Positions 40,850 through 53,248 of a stretch of 64,000 bases of DNA are shown piece after piece. The DNA is taken from the NCBI GenBank assembly GCA_030685235.1, contig MU839080.1:124001-188000 (forward strand), in the 5' to 3' direction. The position numbers and the translations under genes are program-made. This stretch comes from Copromyces sp. CBS 386.78. Its lineage: Eukaryota; Ascomycota; Sordariomycetes; Sordariales; Sordariaceae. Positions within the stretch are counted from its first letter, which is position 1; every line of letters begins with the position of its first letter. The notes under the pieces were generated by a model. It had not been told where the DNA came from. It ran no database searches and saw only the letters and a list, made by a program, of their open reading frames with translations.

Positions 40850-43111
40850 GATGGATCTTCGCTGACAATTTCAGGAATAATGAATTTTAGATCTCACTGA
40901 TACTGCAAGGTCGGGAACCCCATTTGGTGGGTAGTGTAATCAAGGGTGGTGTATATATGCTCTACCTGCGCGTTACATCCCTTGTGCCAGTAGTTCTGTC
41001 TCGTTCTGCCATACTGGTCGAAACTTCATGGGCCATCAAGCCATGATAACGTTCGTCACAACCCGGCTTGGTACACAAATCATAAAGGTATGGAATTATC
41101 ACCCTTTCAGACGAACAAGAAGTCCTCGAACCACGAGGCTTAAACTCGAACAGCTCACATCCTTCCAGCAAGCTGCAGAGTGTCATGGAAGCCTTGATGA
41201 CAAGGTCAGCGACAAACCACGAGACACAGATCAGATCTCAACAAAGATGTCTTGGACCGAGCCTCTTCTAGAGAAAGCCTAGCTGCACCCACCCAAAACC
41301 TACAGGCACCCCACCTTCTCCCAAGACACAACTCAATTTCTTTACCACGAACATTTCAAATCCCCTAAAAGTTCCATTCCAGCTTTTTATATCTCAATCC
41401 ATCCAATAACGTTCATTTCTCAAGCGTCTGAATTGTTGGTGTTCTTCTAGTTAGGTGTTTGCATTGGCAGCGTCCGGGCCGTGCCACGTACTAAAATATC
41501 GCCAGCGGCTATATTCTACAATTCTTTTATATGTTGCTTCTCCAGATGGTTTTGGGTTGTCTTTCCCCCCAATTATGATGCAACAAGACCCAACAAAGCC
41601 AAACAAACAGGCGTTGTCTTGCTGCACGACTCTTGTCATTGAATCCTTGAATCAGTAAAACCACGGGTTCAAGAGAGGCTGGACACTCTACGTGCCACAA
41701 TACCGACACATCTACTTCCTCGCGATAGTACGCTTCTTCATCAACATGATGCATTCTCGCATGAAAGCCATCCATCTACCCCTGCATCCAACCGGACCGC
41801 AAAGCCGGAAAGAAGCCGTTTCCCTCCAGCTGGTAACGCCATCGGTTGGTCAACATTCGACTTCCCCTACACTAAAGTAGGTAGACCAGTCGGGGAAACA
41901 AGCGCGATACAGCAGGCTTAGTAACTTGAGCGAATAATGGCATGATTTTATAATTTAAAAGGACGGCCCATCCATTGTGTCGGTACCCAAAACCCAAATA
42001 ATCCCCAACAACCACAAAACGGAACCTCCAAACGGGGTATCCTCCGTTTCGCTTAAATCACCCCTGAGCCACCACCCCAGGCCCCGCCCGGCCAGCTCCA
42101 CGACAGCCCCGGCCCGGGTCTCCCGGCCCCTTGTCCGGAGTCCCCCTCCCCCCTGCCACTACCCCACCACCACGGGCACCCGTCAACAATTGACTAACAC
42201 CGAAAGCAGCAAAGCTTGACTAAAGATTATCAGGCTCGTTCAGGGTAGCTCCTAGTAACGTTCTATAAAAGCTTCGGGAATACTGTAACTCTGTAAGAAA
42301 GTGAGGATTTGGAGGATTGGAGGATAGAGAGGATTGAGGATTGCGGATTTTGAGATTTGTGGCGGTTGAGAATTTATGACTTCATGAGTCCCGGACCTGC
42401 AGTCAGTATCTTCCACTTTAACGGTTTCTTTTGGGGGGGTGGGCGGGGGGTTTATGGAGAGTTCTTCTGGTGATTTCTGGGGAAAGTGGAAAACATACCT
42501 ATTCTAGGACATACCTTGGGTACCTACGGTATTAGGTGGAATCATGGAGTGCCATCGGCGAGTGATGCCGATGCCAATGCCGATGGAGTGTCTTGGTTGG
42601 TTTCTTGGTATCTTTCGCTTGTCTGAATGGTTTTACCGATGGGAAAGGGGTCACACCTACCTGCCTAGGTAGTCGAGACTTGATCCCAGTACCCCTTGAA
42701 CTGGAAATAAACAGGGGGTGAAGCTCTGTATATAAGGTATGTATGTATGTAGGCACTGTAGGTATTTCTTGAATGGACGCCGAAATCGCCGAATAGCTCC
42801 TTGAATCTCGTGCTATTCTACTCGATCTGGTAAAAGATCTGATAAAGATAGAACACTGATCAAGGACTAGGTTTGCATCTTAGGTTGCGACTACGTAAGA
42901 GGAAAAAAAACAAAAAAAGGAAAGAAGAGAAACCCTGACGCCCCAACAAGATGGAATCCACTTCCCCCTGAGTCTAGTGTCGTGAAGAAAAAAAGCTTGT
43001 TCGGACATGTACCTCCATTCGGTCCTGATTCAAGATTTGAATCAAGATAAGCGAAACGAACATGTATTGCTTCTTTCCAGATCCTACTCTGTAAGATGCC
43101 GAGACACCCAT
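40850..43111. other. intergenic region
   Basis: About 2.3 kb with no supportable gene. It includes a C-rich patch near 42,060-42,190 and a perfect GATTCAA-GAT-TTGAATC hairpin near 43,029-43,045. Confidence 0.5.
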
Positions 43112-43440
43112 GGAGTTTCTCCTTCTGGTGGTCATAGATCTACGGTAGGAAAAGACATGACATGAAGATGAGACAGGATTCGAACTCCGGAAAGAAAGAA
43201 AAATGAACCAGTTATACAGCCTACTATGTACGTACGTGGCTTGCCTCTTTTCAAGTCTTGCCCGTGGTCCAAAATATCGTCGCCATCCGCGGAGTTTCTT
43301 CTTCTACACTACCACTATGCAGTAGTGGTCATAGATCAACGGTCAGGTAAGTAGGACGAGACATACAGGAAGATGAGATAGGATTCGAACCCCAGAAACA
43401 AGAGAAAATGAACCAGTTATACACTGTGTACATACAACCT
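43112..43440. repeat. two diverged direct copies with a B-box-like motif
   Basis: Copy 1 starts at about 43,112 and copy 2 at about 43,291. Both open with GGAGTTTCT-C/T-CTTCT. Both then carry GGTCATAGATC, GATGAGA-C/T-AGGATTCGAAC, and AAAATGAACCAGTTATACA in the same order. On the minus strand GTTCGAATCC is the Pol III internal B box of tRNA genes. No tRNA folds around either copy: the T stem does not pair. This looks like a duplicated, decayed tRNA-derived or SINE-like sequence. Copy 2 carries an extra ACCACTA/TAGTGGT hairpin. Confidence 0.6.
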
Positions 43441-44785
43441 CTCTCTGCTGACGCGTAGGGGTAGTGTACCTTGCTTGCGATCAATTTTAGGAGAACCATA
43501 CTGCATGACATCTTTCGATCCCTCTTCCGATTCCCATTCAGGTCACCGGTTTCTGTCAATTCTGCCCAATTCAGGGGCAAAAAGCTCGCTAGCTCGCTTA
43601 CTCTTTGGATCGCCCCGTAAGATTCACGTACTTCGAGGCTGATCCATATCCCAAGTCTACGGTTCATCTGCACCTACTATGTACACTATGAGACGTAAAA
43701 GATGTTCGAGACCAAAGCCACTCCTGTCTGATCAACACTTCCAGCCCGCCTCCTGCTTCTCGGTGGGGGTGTCTCATGAGCGGAGACTCGACAACGATCC
43801 CACCTGAAGAGCTCCCCCCGTGTCCAGAAGTCTCGAAGCTGTGTGATACCCTCCTGATTTCGGGTTTCCTCCTCTAACCGCCTGTCAACCTCCTCCGCCT
43901 GTCAGACAAGCTGTCCCGTCCCGTCACGTCAATCAGGGTACCGAAGCGGGTGTTATTCGGAAACCTACACACGAGACTGCAAGACAGTTGCACAGATAAC
44001 ACCTCGACGAACATCTATCTTCCCACAACTTACCGTCTTGGACAGGTCGTGGCAAGACGAGCGGAGAGGCTTATATACTCTGCGTACTAGGTCTACATTC
44101 TGAGAATATTCTGGTAGCGAAAGGGGTATGTATATCTCAAGTCAATATGCGTGGGTGTCGTTGTCATTGGTCGATGTTGCGCTTCACTCTACCTCTATAA
44201 ACTCTCCCCTACGTATCCGTCTGTCGTAGCCAACAACTTTTCTCCATGTAAACAAGGCCAAGCCTTTACTCGTTCTGTAACCACTCAATCTCCTCCAAGT
44301 ACACAGAACACCCAAACCCTTGTAACACCAGCACTTAGGACGTAAGACGTAGCACGATTACCGTTGGAACGTCGGACAAACCTGCAACTGCAGCGGCAAA
44401 GCGGACGAAACAAGGCATATCAACACGGGAGTTCCCTCTTGTGTTCCCAATTACAGCACCTCGAACCAGCCTCCCTGATGTTGTATGTATCTAGTGTAGC
44501 ATTTCATATACACCCATGTAGATCTGACTGAGAAACCAGAAACGCCCATTTGTAACCTGACAAACATGAGCTTTTGTGTTAAATCGGGTATCAAGACAAA
44601 AACCACCAAAGACGCTGACAAAGGAAATGTCTGACAAAAGAAAACCGTAAATATTTACAAAGATTAATACCGCCATTATGTCTGTCATGATGGACCGTAA
44701 ACCATGAAGCACATGATCGCTTGCTTTTGGTAAACGATACCAAGAGAAAAGGAAAAAAAAACATGACCCCCAACGACCGCCCATA
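43441..44785. other. intergenic region
   Basis: About 1.3 kb to the end of the GPCR gene, including its probable 3' untranslated region (about 44,490-44,785). No gene seen. Confidence 0.55.
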
Positions 44786-46357
44786 TCATCTCCCATCTTT
44801 GGAAATGTTGTCATTCCGCGGCCCGTACGAGCTCCTGCGACTCCCACACGCCGCCAATTCCTCCATGCTCTCCGTCTCTGTGCTGGCAAGCCCCGTCCGG
44901 CCACCCATCTTGTGGAACGGGCTGCTCCCTACACTGGCAACCTGCCCGAGAATAACGCGCGAGGAGCTGTGGTGGTGATGACTTCCGTCGCGACGTACCC
45001 TGTTGCCGGAATCTGTTTCGCTTGCGAACCAATCCTTCACATCTTGGCCAAAGAATTTCTTACATGCCTTCCAAGATGTGACCGCATAGATGACGGCATT
45101 CCAGAATCCCTGCAGCGGCAAGACGCCAGCACCCATGTACTCCAGACCCTTCATGGTTTGGTTATGGTGAACCAACGAGTAGACACGGTTGCAACTCGAG
45201 GGTATCCATGTGACCAACAATGCTGTGAAGAAGAACAGTGCGCATTTGGTGTAATGCCAGATTGCGCTGTTGTTGTTGTTCTGGCGAGTCTTTACGCGTT
45301 GGCCTCCATTCGCCGACCCGGACAGTCCTCCAGTCAAAGGGGCAGGGCGTGCCAAGTTATCGCCGTCGCAAGGTTGTAGGTACCTCTGGTTATCTGCCGA
45401 AATGGTAACGGAATAAGCTTGAGGAGGAGGCCTAAGAGCCGTCAAGTCAACAGGGCCTTCTTGTGCGCTGTTGTTTCTCTCCAGATCCACCATTCCGATA
45501 GCATTCCGATTAGCCGACTCGTGAGTGACGGAGACCTCGGTGATTTTGCGGGATTGCATAGTTTCGTCATGGGTTTCACCGTAAGAGCTGCTGAATTGAA
45601 ACTTCTTGATCTGTCGGTGGTTCTTGTAGATGTCTCTTCCTGCGCGGATGTAGATGAAGAATGTAAAACCAATGGAAACCCTGCACAACAGAAGGTTAGA
45701 TCGCTTGCTATTATTTGGGGAGCGGTACGTTGACTTACCAGACAGGACCATAGAAGGTCGCAATACGAAAGATATCCCAATTTGGACTAATCCAGCACCA
45801 TAGCGTTGCATTCCCGTACATATTGCCCCTAGCAGGTGTCGAGATAAAGCAGAACACAAAAGCGACGACGAATGTCAGGCCATAACAGAATAGGAAGTAG
45901 AACTTCTCCATTGACCTCAGCTTCTGGGCATCGTACTGGCGCTCAAAGATTAGATAGACGTTGAAAGCCATGGCTAATACCCAGAACGCGTCCGCCGGCA
46001 TAAACCTATGGTTGGGGAAATCCATCAGCAAGCTGTCAAGGTTTAGGACGGTACTGCAGTGCCGACTTACATCTGGATCAGGAAGGCCTGCAACTGGCAG
46101 CCCGCTGATTCCGGGTCGAAGACGAAAGATCTTGCCATCAACGTCGCAACGTTGGTTGCAAGATTTCCAAAGGTTGCGTAGAAGGCCAAGCGGTTGATAG
46201 GTTTCCGAAACCTCTTGGAGAGGCAGAAGGTGGAGATGGTGAAGAAACAGCCGAGTAGGGAAAAAACCGAACAGATACGTTCGATTAGGTTCAAGGTGTC
46301 GTGGCTGTTGACATGTTGACTGCCATCGGGCCAGTTTTTGTCTTGGTTGCTCGACAT
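44786..46357 (-). CDS. cAMP-receptor-like seven-helix GPCR
   Basis: Three exons: 46357-46071, 46005-45739 and 45680-44786, giving 482 residues. Introns of 65 and 58 nt both have phase-2 joins that restore conserved residues. Seven hydrophobic segments can be counted. TM1 is ICSVFSLLGCFFTISTFCL and TM2 FYATFGNLATNVATLMA. TM3 follows GCQLQAF and spans the first intron. TM4 is FYFLFCYGLTFVVAFVFCF, TM5 spans the second intron, TM6 is ALLVTWIPSSCNRVYSLV, and TM7 runs LQGFWNAVIYAV. A long third cytoplasmic loop (about 150 residues) lies between TM5 and TM6, and a basic tail follows TM7. The order and motifs match the Dictyostelium cAMP-receptor-like class, represented in Neurospora by GPR-1 to GPR-3. 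I cannot say which one this is. It acts at the plasma membrane through heterotrimeric G proteins; the ligand is unknown. The ATG at 46357 has a CACC context and is preferred over the in-frame ATG at 46375. Confidence 0.9.
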
Positions 46358-49300
46358 GGTGGGGGTGATGCGCAACGGCGCAAGAGAGGTTTGAAGGAGG
46401 CGTCAAGCTGTCGTCGAATATCTTGGCGTTACAGGAATAGCGGTCGAGTGTTGTGATGCTGATGTTGGCAAACAACAGACCCAGGACGAATGGAAACGAT
46501 GGGCGATTCCAGACTGTATTGTTGTCGGAGAAAACCCGAAGAGCGGAAATCCAAGGAGTGATAACGATTTCTGGTCCAAGGTGAGGCGGGAAAGGAGGGG
46601 CAGAAAAAGACGGCCAGAAATCTCGGATGGAAGCAGGGTGAGGTTTCTCCCCGCCAGCCCCGAGGTCGGGGGTTGTGCGCCCGTCTGATACTATCGCTCC
46701 CGTTGCCCTTTACTCTTAACTGGGATCCGTATCTCAAAGGTGGCGTCTTTCTGAAGTTGCCAAAAATCGTGTTTTTTCGACGTGGTGTGGGATGTCGATG
46801 TGTGTATATATGGTCGTCGTCGTATAGAGAGAGGGAAGCGCCTTGTGGAGGATCGAGGATCAACAAGGGTAGCTCAAGGTATTTCTAGCATGATCAAGTC
46901 TTGGACAGCCTTGTTCCCCTAATAGGGAGGGATCCGCCTAAGACACCAGAAATTCCGGGACAAGGATGATGTTGAGGACTGCCTCGCAAGGTCGAACTAC
47001 CTCAAAGGTCGACAAGGAAGGAGCAAGGTAAGCCGGTAAAGTGAGGAAGGTCCCGGCAAAAATAAGCTCTGGTCGTTGGTTGGTGGGATCTGCCAAAGTG
47101 GTCGGGTTGTACCTGCGTCGCCTTAAACAGATTGAAATGAAAGTGATGGGCCGCTCTTGTGCTTCATGCGCACAGCGTCGACGGCTGCTCCTTCACTTGT
47201 AAGAATTGGTGGCTGTGGGAAGAGAGGTGGAAGTCCGTAGGGGAGTTGCAAAGAAGAACCCGAGCCATCATCGTGCATCTTCCTCTCGTGAACGGCAAAC
47301 AGAGGACTTGTTCATTTATCTCGAATTTCGCATCCAGATCAGAGAGCCAAGAGGGAGGACGCTGGATGAAGATGATGAAATAGCACAGAACTCACTGTGC
47401 ATGGAAGGGAAACACGGAGGTGAAAGATGCCCAACATGAAGGTGAAGAATAATAATAAAACGATGATGGAAGGCCCGTCAGGTTATTCCTAGCGTCTCCA
47501 TGTGGCAACATTGTCAGTGAGCAACGCCCGCTCGGACCGCGATCTTTTGCAAGGAAGATCCGGGTAGAATCTCCGCCTCCCTCCGCGTGTCAGTCCCGCC
47601 AGTACACTGTAAAGAGTGAGAGGGGAAGAAATGAAGTGTAGGTGATCTTTGTTGACGCGGGGTATCGACCCGAGCCAAACGTTTAACGAGCCGGCCATGT
47701 TGCAGGGGTCTCAGCATCATCCCAAATATGTTTCAAAAACGGATCGTTGAATGGTTACAAAGTTACGAGACCACTGGGAATATCCCCACTAGGGGGGGGG
47801 GGGGGATAGCTGCACATTTCCCATCTAAGAGACCCTCCGAGAGTGCAACGTTGGTGATCCCAGATCCCAGTACAGTGTTTACACTGGACAAGTATTTCCG
47901 CTCTGTAGGATTCCGCTGTCAACAAAATAGGAATCCATGAGAATGATCCCCTTGTCGTGGAAATAAGACCTAGGTAGGGGAATTGTTCGTATAAAAAGCC
48001 AAGAATTCCGGGGTAAGAATGGAATCCTTCAAAAACAAAACCATTATCCATCAAATGCCGCTCGTCATTTCACCCACTTCACACCAGGGAAATTCCGAAA
48101 CTGGAATACCTAGCTTGCAACACGCAACGACACTGCACGAGTACACGGCACGACAATACGGCAACTAACAAACGACACGGTTGTTGGTTCGAGTCGGCGC
48201 CTACTTGGCACAGATGAGCTTCTGACGACAGACTGACCTCTTCCCGTCCCGTCCAGTTCAGTTCAGTTCATAGCTTCGAGTCCGGTAAGTGTTGTCGGGT
48301 GTCAAAGCAGAAATGGAAGTCGCCCTACCACAGTAAGTGTCGGCGCCGGTCTTGGCTAGGAAGCACATGGACCCTCGCCCGACGCCCCGGTGACCCTCCC
48401 CGATGCCGTGGTTCCGGGAGCCTTTGCCAAGTTCAAAGTTCACCAACATTGTCGACGTAGACGTGTAGTTGCTGTCAGCGCCGTCTGTGTGTAGTGAACG
48501 GTGACCTTCATCTCAGCGGCTGGAGGAGTTCTAAGCGCCGGCGTCAAAACGAAATGGAATGTATCGCCGTATAGTGCCCGCATAGGTAAGCATATCAATC
48601 TTCCGCGCGCCAGGATGACGGGCATTGGATCCCCGGGGTCATCGTGGTCGAAGACAGACATGCATACTTACATGCCTGCCGCCGGGACCCCGATCAACAT
48701 GCCGACCTCCCTTCCCGAAGAAAGAAGCATGGTGATTCCTCCTCCCAACCTGACACGATAAAGGGTCCGCGCAGGTGGCGGGTGGCGGGTGGGCGGGAGG
48801 TTCGTCGGGTGTTCGCATTCTTTAGGTTCCTCTTTCGTTCTTTCGTTTGTTCGTTCGGTCGGTCGTTCATTCGTGAGATTTCGATCGCACGCGCGCGGGT
48901 GACCCTCATTCTCACACCTTTTCCCGTCCCGGTCGGCCGTGAACATGATCTGTGCCAGTCCTCTTTCCGCCTCTATGTGACCATTTCATGCCATGCCAAG
49001 CATCATTCATCTCAAAAAATCTCACGATGGGATGGTTCAAGTTTCATCGCTTCCAGTTGGTTGTCGTTGGTTGGAGAGACCGCACTCATGCCTGTGAGGA
49101 TGGTGTTTGTGTTTCCGTCGCGATTCGCGGGACGACATACCGGCAATCTTAAAGGAACAACTCGATTGAGTGCATCGTGGTTACCACTCACCATTGAGAT
49201 GGAAAGAACGACGAATTACCCCGTTTCGGTCGTTTTCCTCCGTTTTCCGTTCAGCGCCCCACTTCAAGAACCCCTGCAGAACTCAGATTGAAAGGTGGAT

Positions 49301-50921
49301 CATACCCCGGTTTCCACATTTACTCTAGCGCATCTATGGCGTATTCCTCCGCGTGCTAACCCACTCTAAAAATGTCGTCCATTTGGTCAATTTATCATGT
49401 TAGCGTGGTTTTTGGCAAGTGGCAAGAACTTTAATCTTCGTACAAAATATGAGTGGTTTCATCACCTTTGTACCCTTGAATATTGTAAGGTGGCCGTACC
49501 ACGCTAACAAGTTAAATGCTGGCAGAGGTATACTCAAGCTGCTGATATTGGTGTCGCCGCTGGGCTGTTCTGGTGTCTCTTTTGCGGTCTATTATTGCAT
49601 ATAAAGGCCTCGCTGTAAACGCTGCCTATCGTCTACATACCGGGAGGTAAGGGAACTAAAAGCTCAGCACTCAGGGTAATCCTATGGTAATGGGGATAAC
49701 AGCAACGACAACGACAACGACATCGTTAGCATTGACATGGACAACGACAGCGACACGAGGGAAACGGCGATAGCTTTCAATGACAGCACCAAAGAGAGCG
49801 CGAATGCACTTGGCTGGCGATGTGGTGAAGTTCCTTGGTGGGCGCGGTTGGGAACCAGTGATTGGCTGCATTGCTAGAAAAGTGGGTTTCCAGGGTTCAT
49901 TTTGAGTCTAACCATCCCTGTCATCTAGTGTAACCTTTCCGCTTACCCACCGAGCCCACCTCGCTCCGCTTGGCCTTGAAATAGCGGAAACCAAGAAGGG
50001 GGTAAACTTGCGAATTGATTGGCTTGCTAGGAAGAAGGCCCAGCTAAATACCCCATGAATGAAAACTTTTGTGGGACAGCCTTTCATCATCTCCATCACG
50101 GCCATCCCCGTCCGTGCTCTCCCACGTTCTCCGCCGGAGCTCAGGGCAAGCTCAAGCACGTTCCTCAAGCTCAAGCTCGGGGCTAGCTTAAGTTAGGTCT
50201 CTATTCTAGAGGGATCCAGATCGTTGACGTTATAAAGTGTCCGAGCTGTCGGAATTCGGCAACATCTTGTTATCAAATTTAACTTCCACCTTTTCCCTGT
50301 TCTCATCCATATGATCATGTTCCTTGATTCAATCTCTCTTGGCGAAATTGATTCCCCATCATTAGATCTAGGATCCGAAGGCGACAAGCTCATCTCCACG
50401 GGTACCTTACGCGGCAAACCTCTTTGCCTGACGACCCCTGATGACGAATGTTGGCGACTTTGCTGGTTTTTGGCGGTTTAGCACAGAGGGCTTCAGTCTC
50501 GGCATTGGCCATCATTCATGATCACGACATCAACGCTCGAGCGGCTTGGCAATTCTATCCACGTTTCCCATATGGCTGGCGATTTCCATCAGACCGCAGG
50601 GCGCCGCCCATGTTGCTGCTTGAAGTACAGTACAAAGTTTGGCGGTTTACGTGATCGTCTCTCTTGTTGCACGTTAGCTGCCGTGTCGACATTTTCTTTG
50701 ATCATGATAAGAAACCCCAGTCACATATGAGAAGAAAAAGAAAAGAAGCAAGATAATCCCCCAACTCCATTTCATGCGTTACGCCTTCAAAGCCAAGTGG
50801 TATTCCCAAGTCGTTTCTATACGCACGGTAAGCTCGCCTCTTTCCGATCCCTGGGTGATGAGCAGCTGTAGGAAGTCATGTTCCTTGCTGCTCAACGGTA
50901 ACCATTACTCGGATGCTCCCT
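46358..50921. other. long intergenic region
   Basis: About 4.6 kb between the GPCR promoter and the permease 3' end. It holds a G run near 47,798 and a repeated TTCG/GTTC-rich stretch near 48,835-48,880. Several short frames lack any domain or splice support, and no RNA gene was recognised. Confidence 0.5.
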
Positions 50922-53248
50922 TCAGTCAGAGCGAATGGGATCCGGCGACTGAGCTGTCCGTGAGTGCTTATCTTCCATTGTCGACGCAGAAGCTACTGCA
51001 GATCTGGGGCGGCTCAGGCGAGAAGCTTGACGTTCCATCAGTTCGAACTCCTGCACAGGAACTTCTTCGGTTGCCTGGCCTTTGTTCTTCTGTATTTTGG
51101 CCATGATGAACTTGTAGGCTCTATAAACCCATGGCTTCCGACCGGCGGGGTTGATTGTCCAGTATTGCTTGAGATGGTAGTCATGGGGCTCGATCCCAGT
51201 GCTTTTCGAGATGATCCAAATCAAGGCGTTCACAATGATGTACGTGAAAAGACCCCTTGAGAGAGTGTCAGCTTAGCCAACAGGCGTCCATGGGAATTGG
51301 GGTACTTACGCGATGAGTCCATATGCGACACTGTAGCTGAAAGGGATAAACATGATCGTGACAAAGGAGGGAATGGCATCGCCAGCATAATTCCAGTTGA
51401 TACTGCCAATTTGTCGCAACATCAGGAAACCGATCTACCCCACGTCCGTCAGTATAATACATTGTTAGTGAAAGAAATGTGTTCTTACCAGGATCAAGGC
51501 CGGTCCTGTCGCATATGGGGGGATACCGGAAAAAAACGGCGCAAGGAACACCGCGGCCAGGAAGCATAATCCAGTCACAATTGCCGCTATTCCAGTACGG
51601 CCGCCCGACTGGGCTCCGGCACCACTTTCGACATAAACCGTGACAGGAGATGACCCCAAAAGGGCTCCCATAGAGATACAGAAAGCGTTGGTGCAATATG
51701 CGATGGTGGAACCGGGAAAATCGGGGTCAAGCCCCTGGAGTCTGTAGGTGTATCTCGCCAATCCTTGAAGCGTTGCGGTGCAGTCAATCATGTCGACGTA
51801 GAGCATGGTTAGGAGAGCAACGATAAAGTTGCCTTGATGGTGATGGAGGTCAAATCGCAGCTCAAACATGTTGAACCCCGTCTTGCGCACTCCGACCATG
51901 CTGGAGAAGTAATCCCATTTGTTCTGACCAGCAGAATCATAAGGAAAAAAGGTCACGGATGTCGAGCGTCTGAATTGTGCGATGGTCAGTCTCTGATCTT
52001 GTTTGGTCCAGCTGGAACCACTTACGGGATGGACATGAGAGTGACGAAGAGCACACCAATGCCAATGGAGTACTTGTTATTGAAGCCCATCAAGACAGCT
52101 GGCAAGATGCCCCCTCCAAGGATGCCGAGCCATAACTATTGCTTGTCAGAAAATTGAAGAAACTCAAGAAGACGGATTGCGTTACCTTGGGACTCGCTAT
52201 GGCGCTCGTACCAGTGCACTGGTCCTGCTCGTTGGGATTGTCACAAACAGCAAGCGAGATCGGCACAACGTTTCCACTGGTAATGATACCAAGTCCAGTA
52301 TTGAAAGTCAGACCCGTCAAGGCAAGGAACAAACCAATGCCACAGACGCCCGCGACCTTCATAGTGGTCGGAATGATTCTGACGAGCCAGTGACGAAGGC
52401 CGGTCAAAGCAAGGATGATGAAGATCCAGCCCTCAAGAAACACGGCCGTGAGAGCAGTACGCCAAGGTAGTAAGCCGGATCCTCTGATACCGACGACCTG
52501 ATACGCGAAGTAGGAGTTGAGACCCATGCCAGGTCTGTTCTATTGTTAGCGATCTTGGACCATGCCAGAAATGACTGTGTTCACAACTTACGCGACAGCC
52601 AAGGGCATATTGGTCGTCAAGCCAATAAGGATGCAAGACATGGCTGAAACGGCGGCGGTCACAGTGACCATATCGCGACGAAGTTCTGAAAATCTGTCAG
52701 TACTACAAGCCCGAGAGAAGAGCAAGTCCGGCTTCCTACTGACCTTCGACGCAGGTTGAGTAATCCCTGGCACAATAGGGCTTGCCCTTATCCTCCCCTA
52801 GGCAGCTACACTCATAACCCGAGGCGGCAATTACAGCTGGCTATGTTCGAGTTGTTTGTCAGACACGTCTTCCTTAAACATAGGCGAGAGGGCACGTACA
52901 TTAGCGGCCAAAACGTATAGCATGGTGGAAAAGGTAATCAGTCCGGCGCGGATTTCGGTGCAGAAGTTCGCATCTCTGATCTCCTCAGCCTAAAGGTGAT
53001 CGGATGATCAGTCAGTTAATGTTCATGAAACTGGAGTACGATCGTCGAGGAATACGAACATGGCCTGACCCGCGCAGGCGAAAGAAGCGACCGACATAAG
53101 TCCCGCTAACCTTGCGGTTGACGAAATCCACCCCACCATTGATCGCCTCGGTCGCGTAGGCAATGCCGCGGCGGAAAATAGAGCGGCGAGGGTTCTCATG
53201 GACCCCGTCGAGGTTGTCCGAGAGGCGGACACCGGTGCTGCCCGCCAT
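50922..53248 (-). CDS. AzgA-type purine (hypoxanthine/adenine/guanine) permease
   Basis: Nine exons: 53248-53060, 52989-52900, 52840-52744, 52685-52592, 52534-52186, 52135-52026, 51969-51489, 51434-51310 and 51255-50922. They give 622 residues, a little longer than the usual 570-590. Introns are 50-95 nt and all phases agree. The order of motifs is that of the AzgA branch of the NCS2-like transporters. VGRFFRLRGSGH comes before the membrane core, then EIRAGLITFSTMLYVLAANP, a Cys-rich loop (YECSCLG...YCARDYSTC), GLTTNMPLAVAPGMGLNSYFAY, LTGLTFNTGLGIIT, YVDMIDCTATLQGL, and SSPVTVYVESGAGAQSGGRTG. The family imports purine bases with protons at the plasma membrane. The start is uncertain: the frame is open upstream to 53,518, but a GACTAACC...CCAG site suggests a leader intron ending just before this ATG. 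The first intron uses a weak GTTCGT donor. Confidence 0.92.

Noticed and set aside
43170..43400. tRNA genes suggested by GGATTCGAAC motifs at about 43,177 and 43,381
   Set aside because: No acceptor or anticodon stem can be formed and the T stem does not pair. Treated as a diverged repeat.
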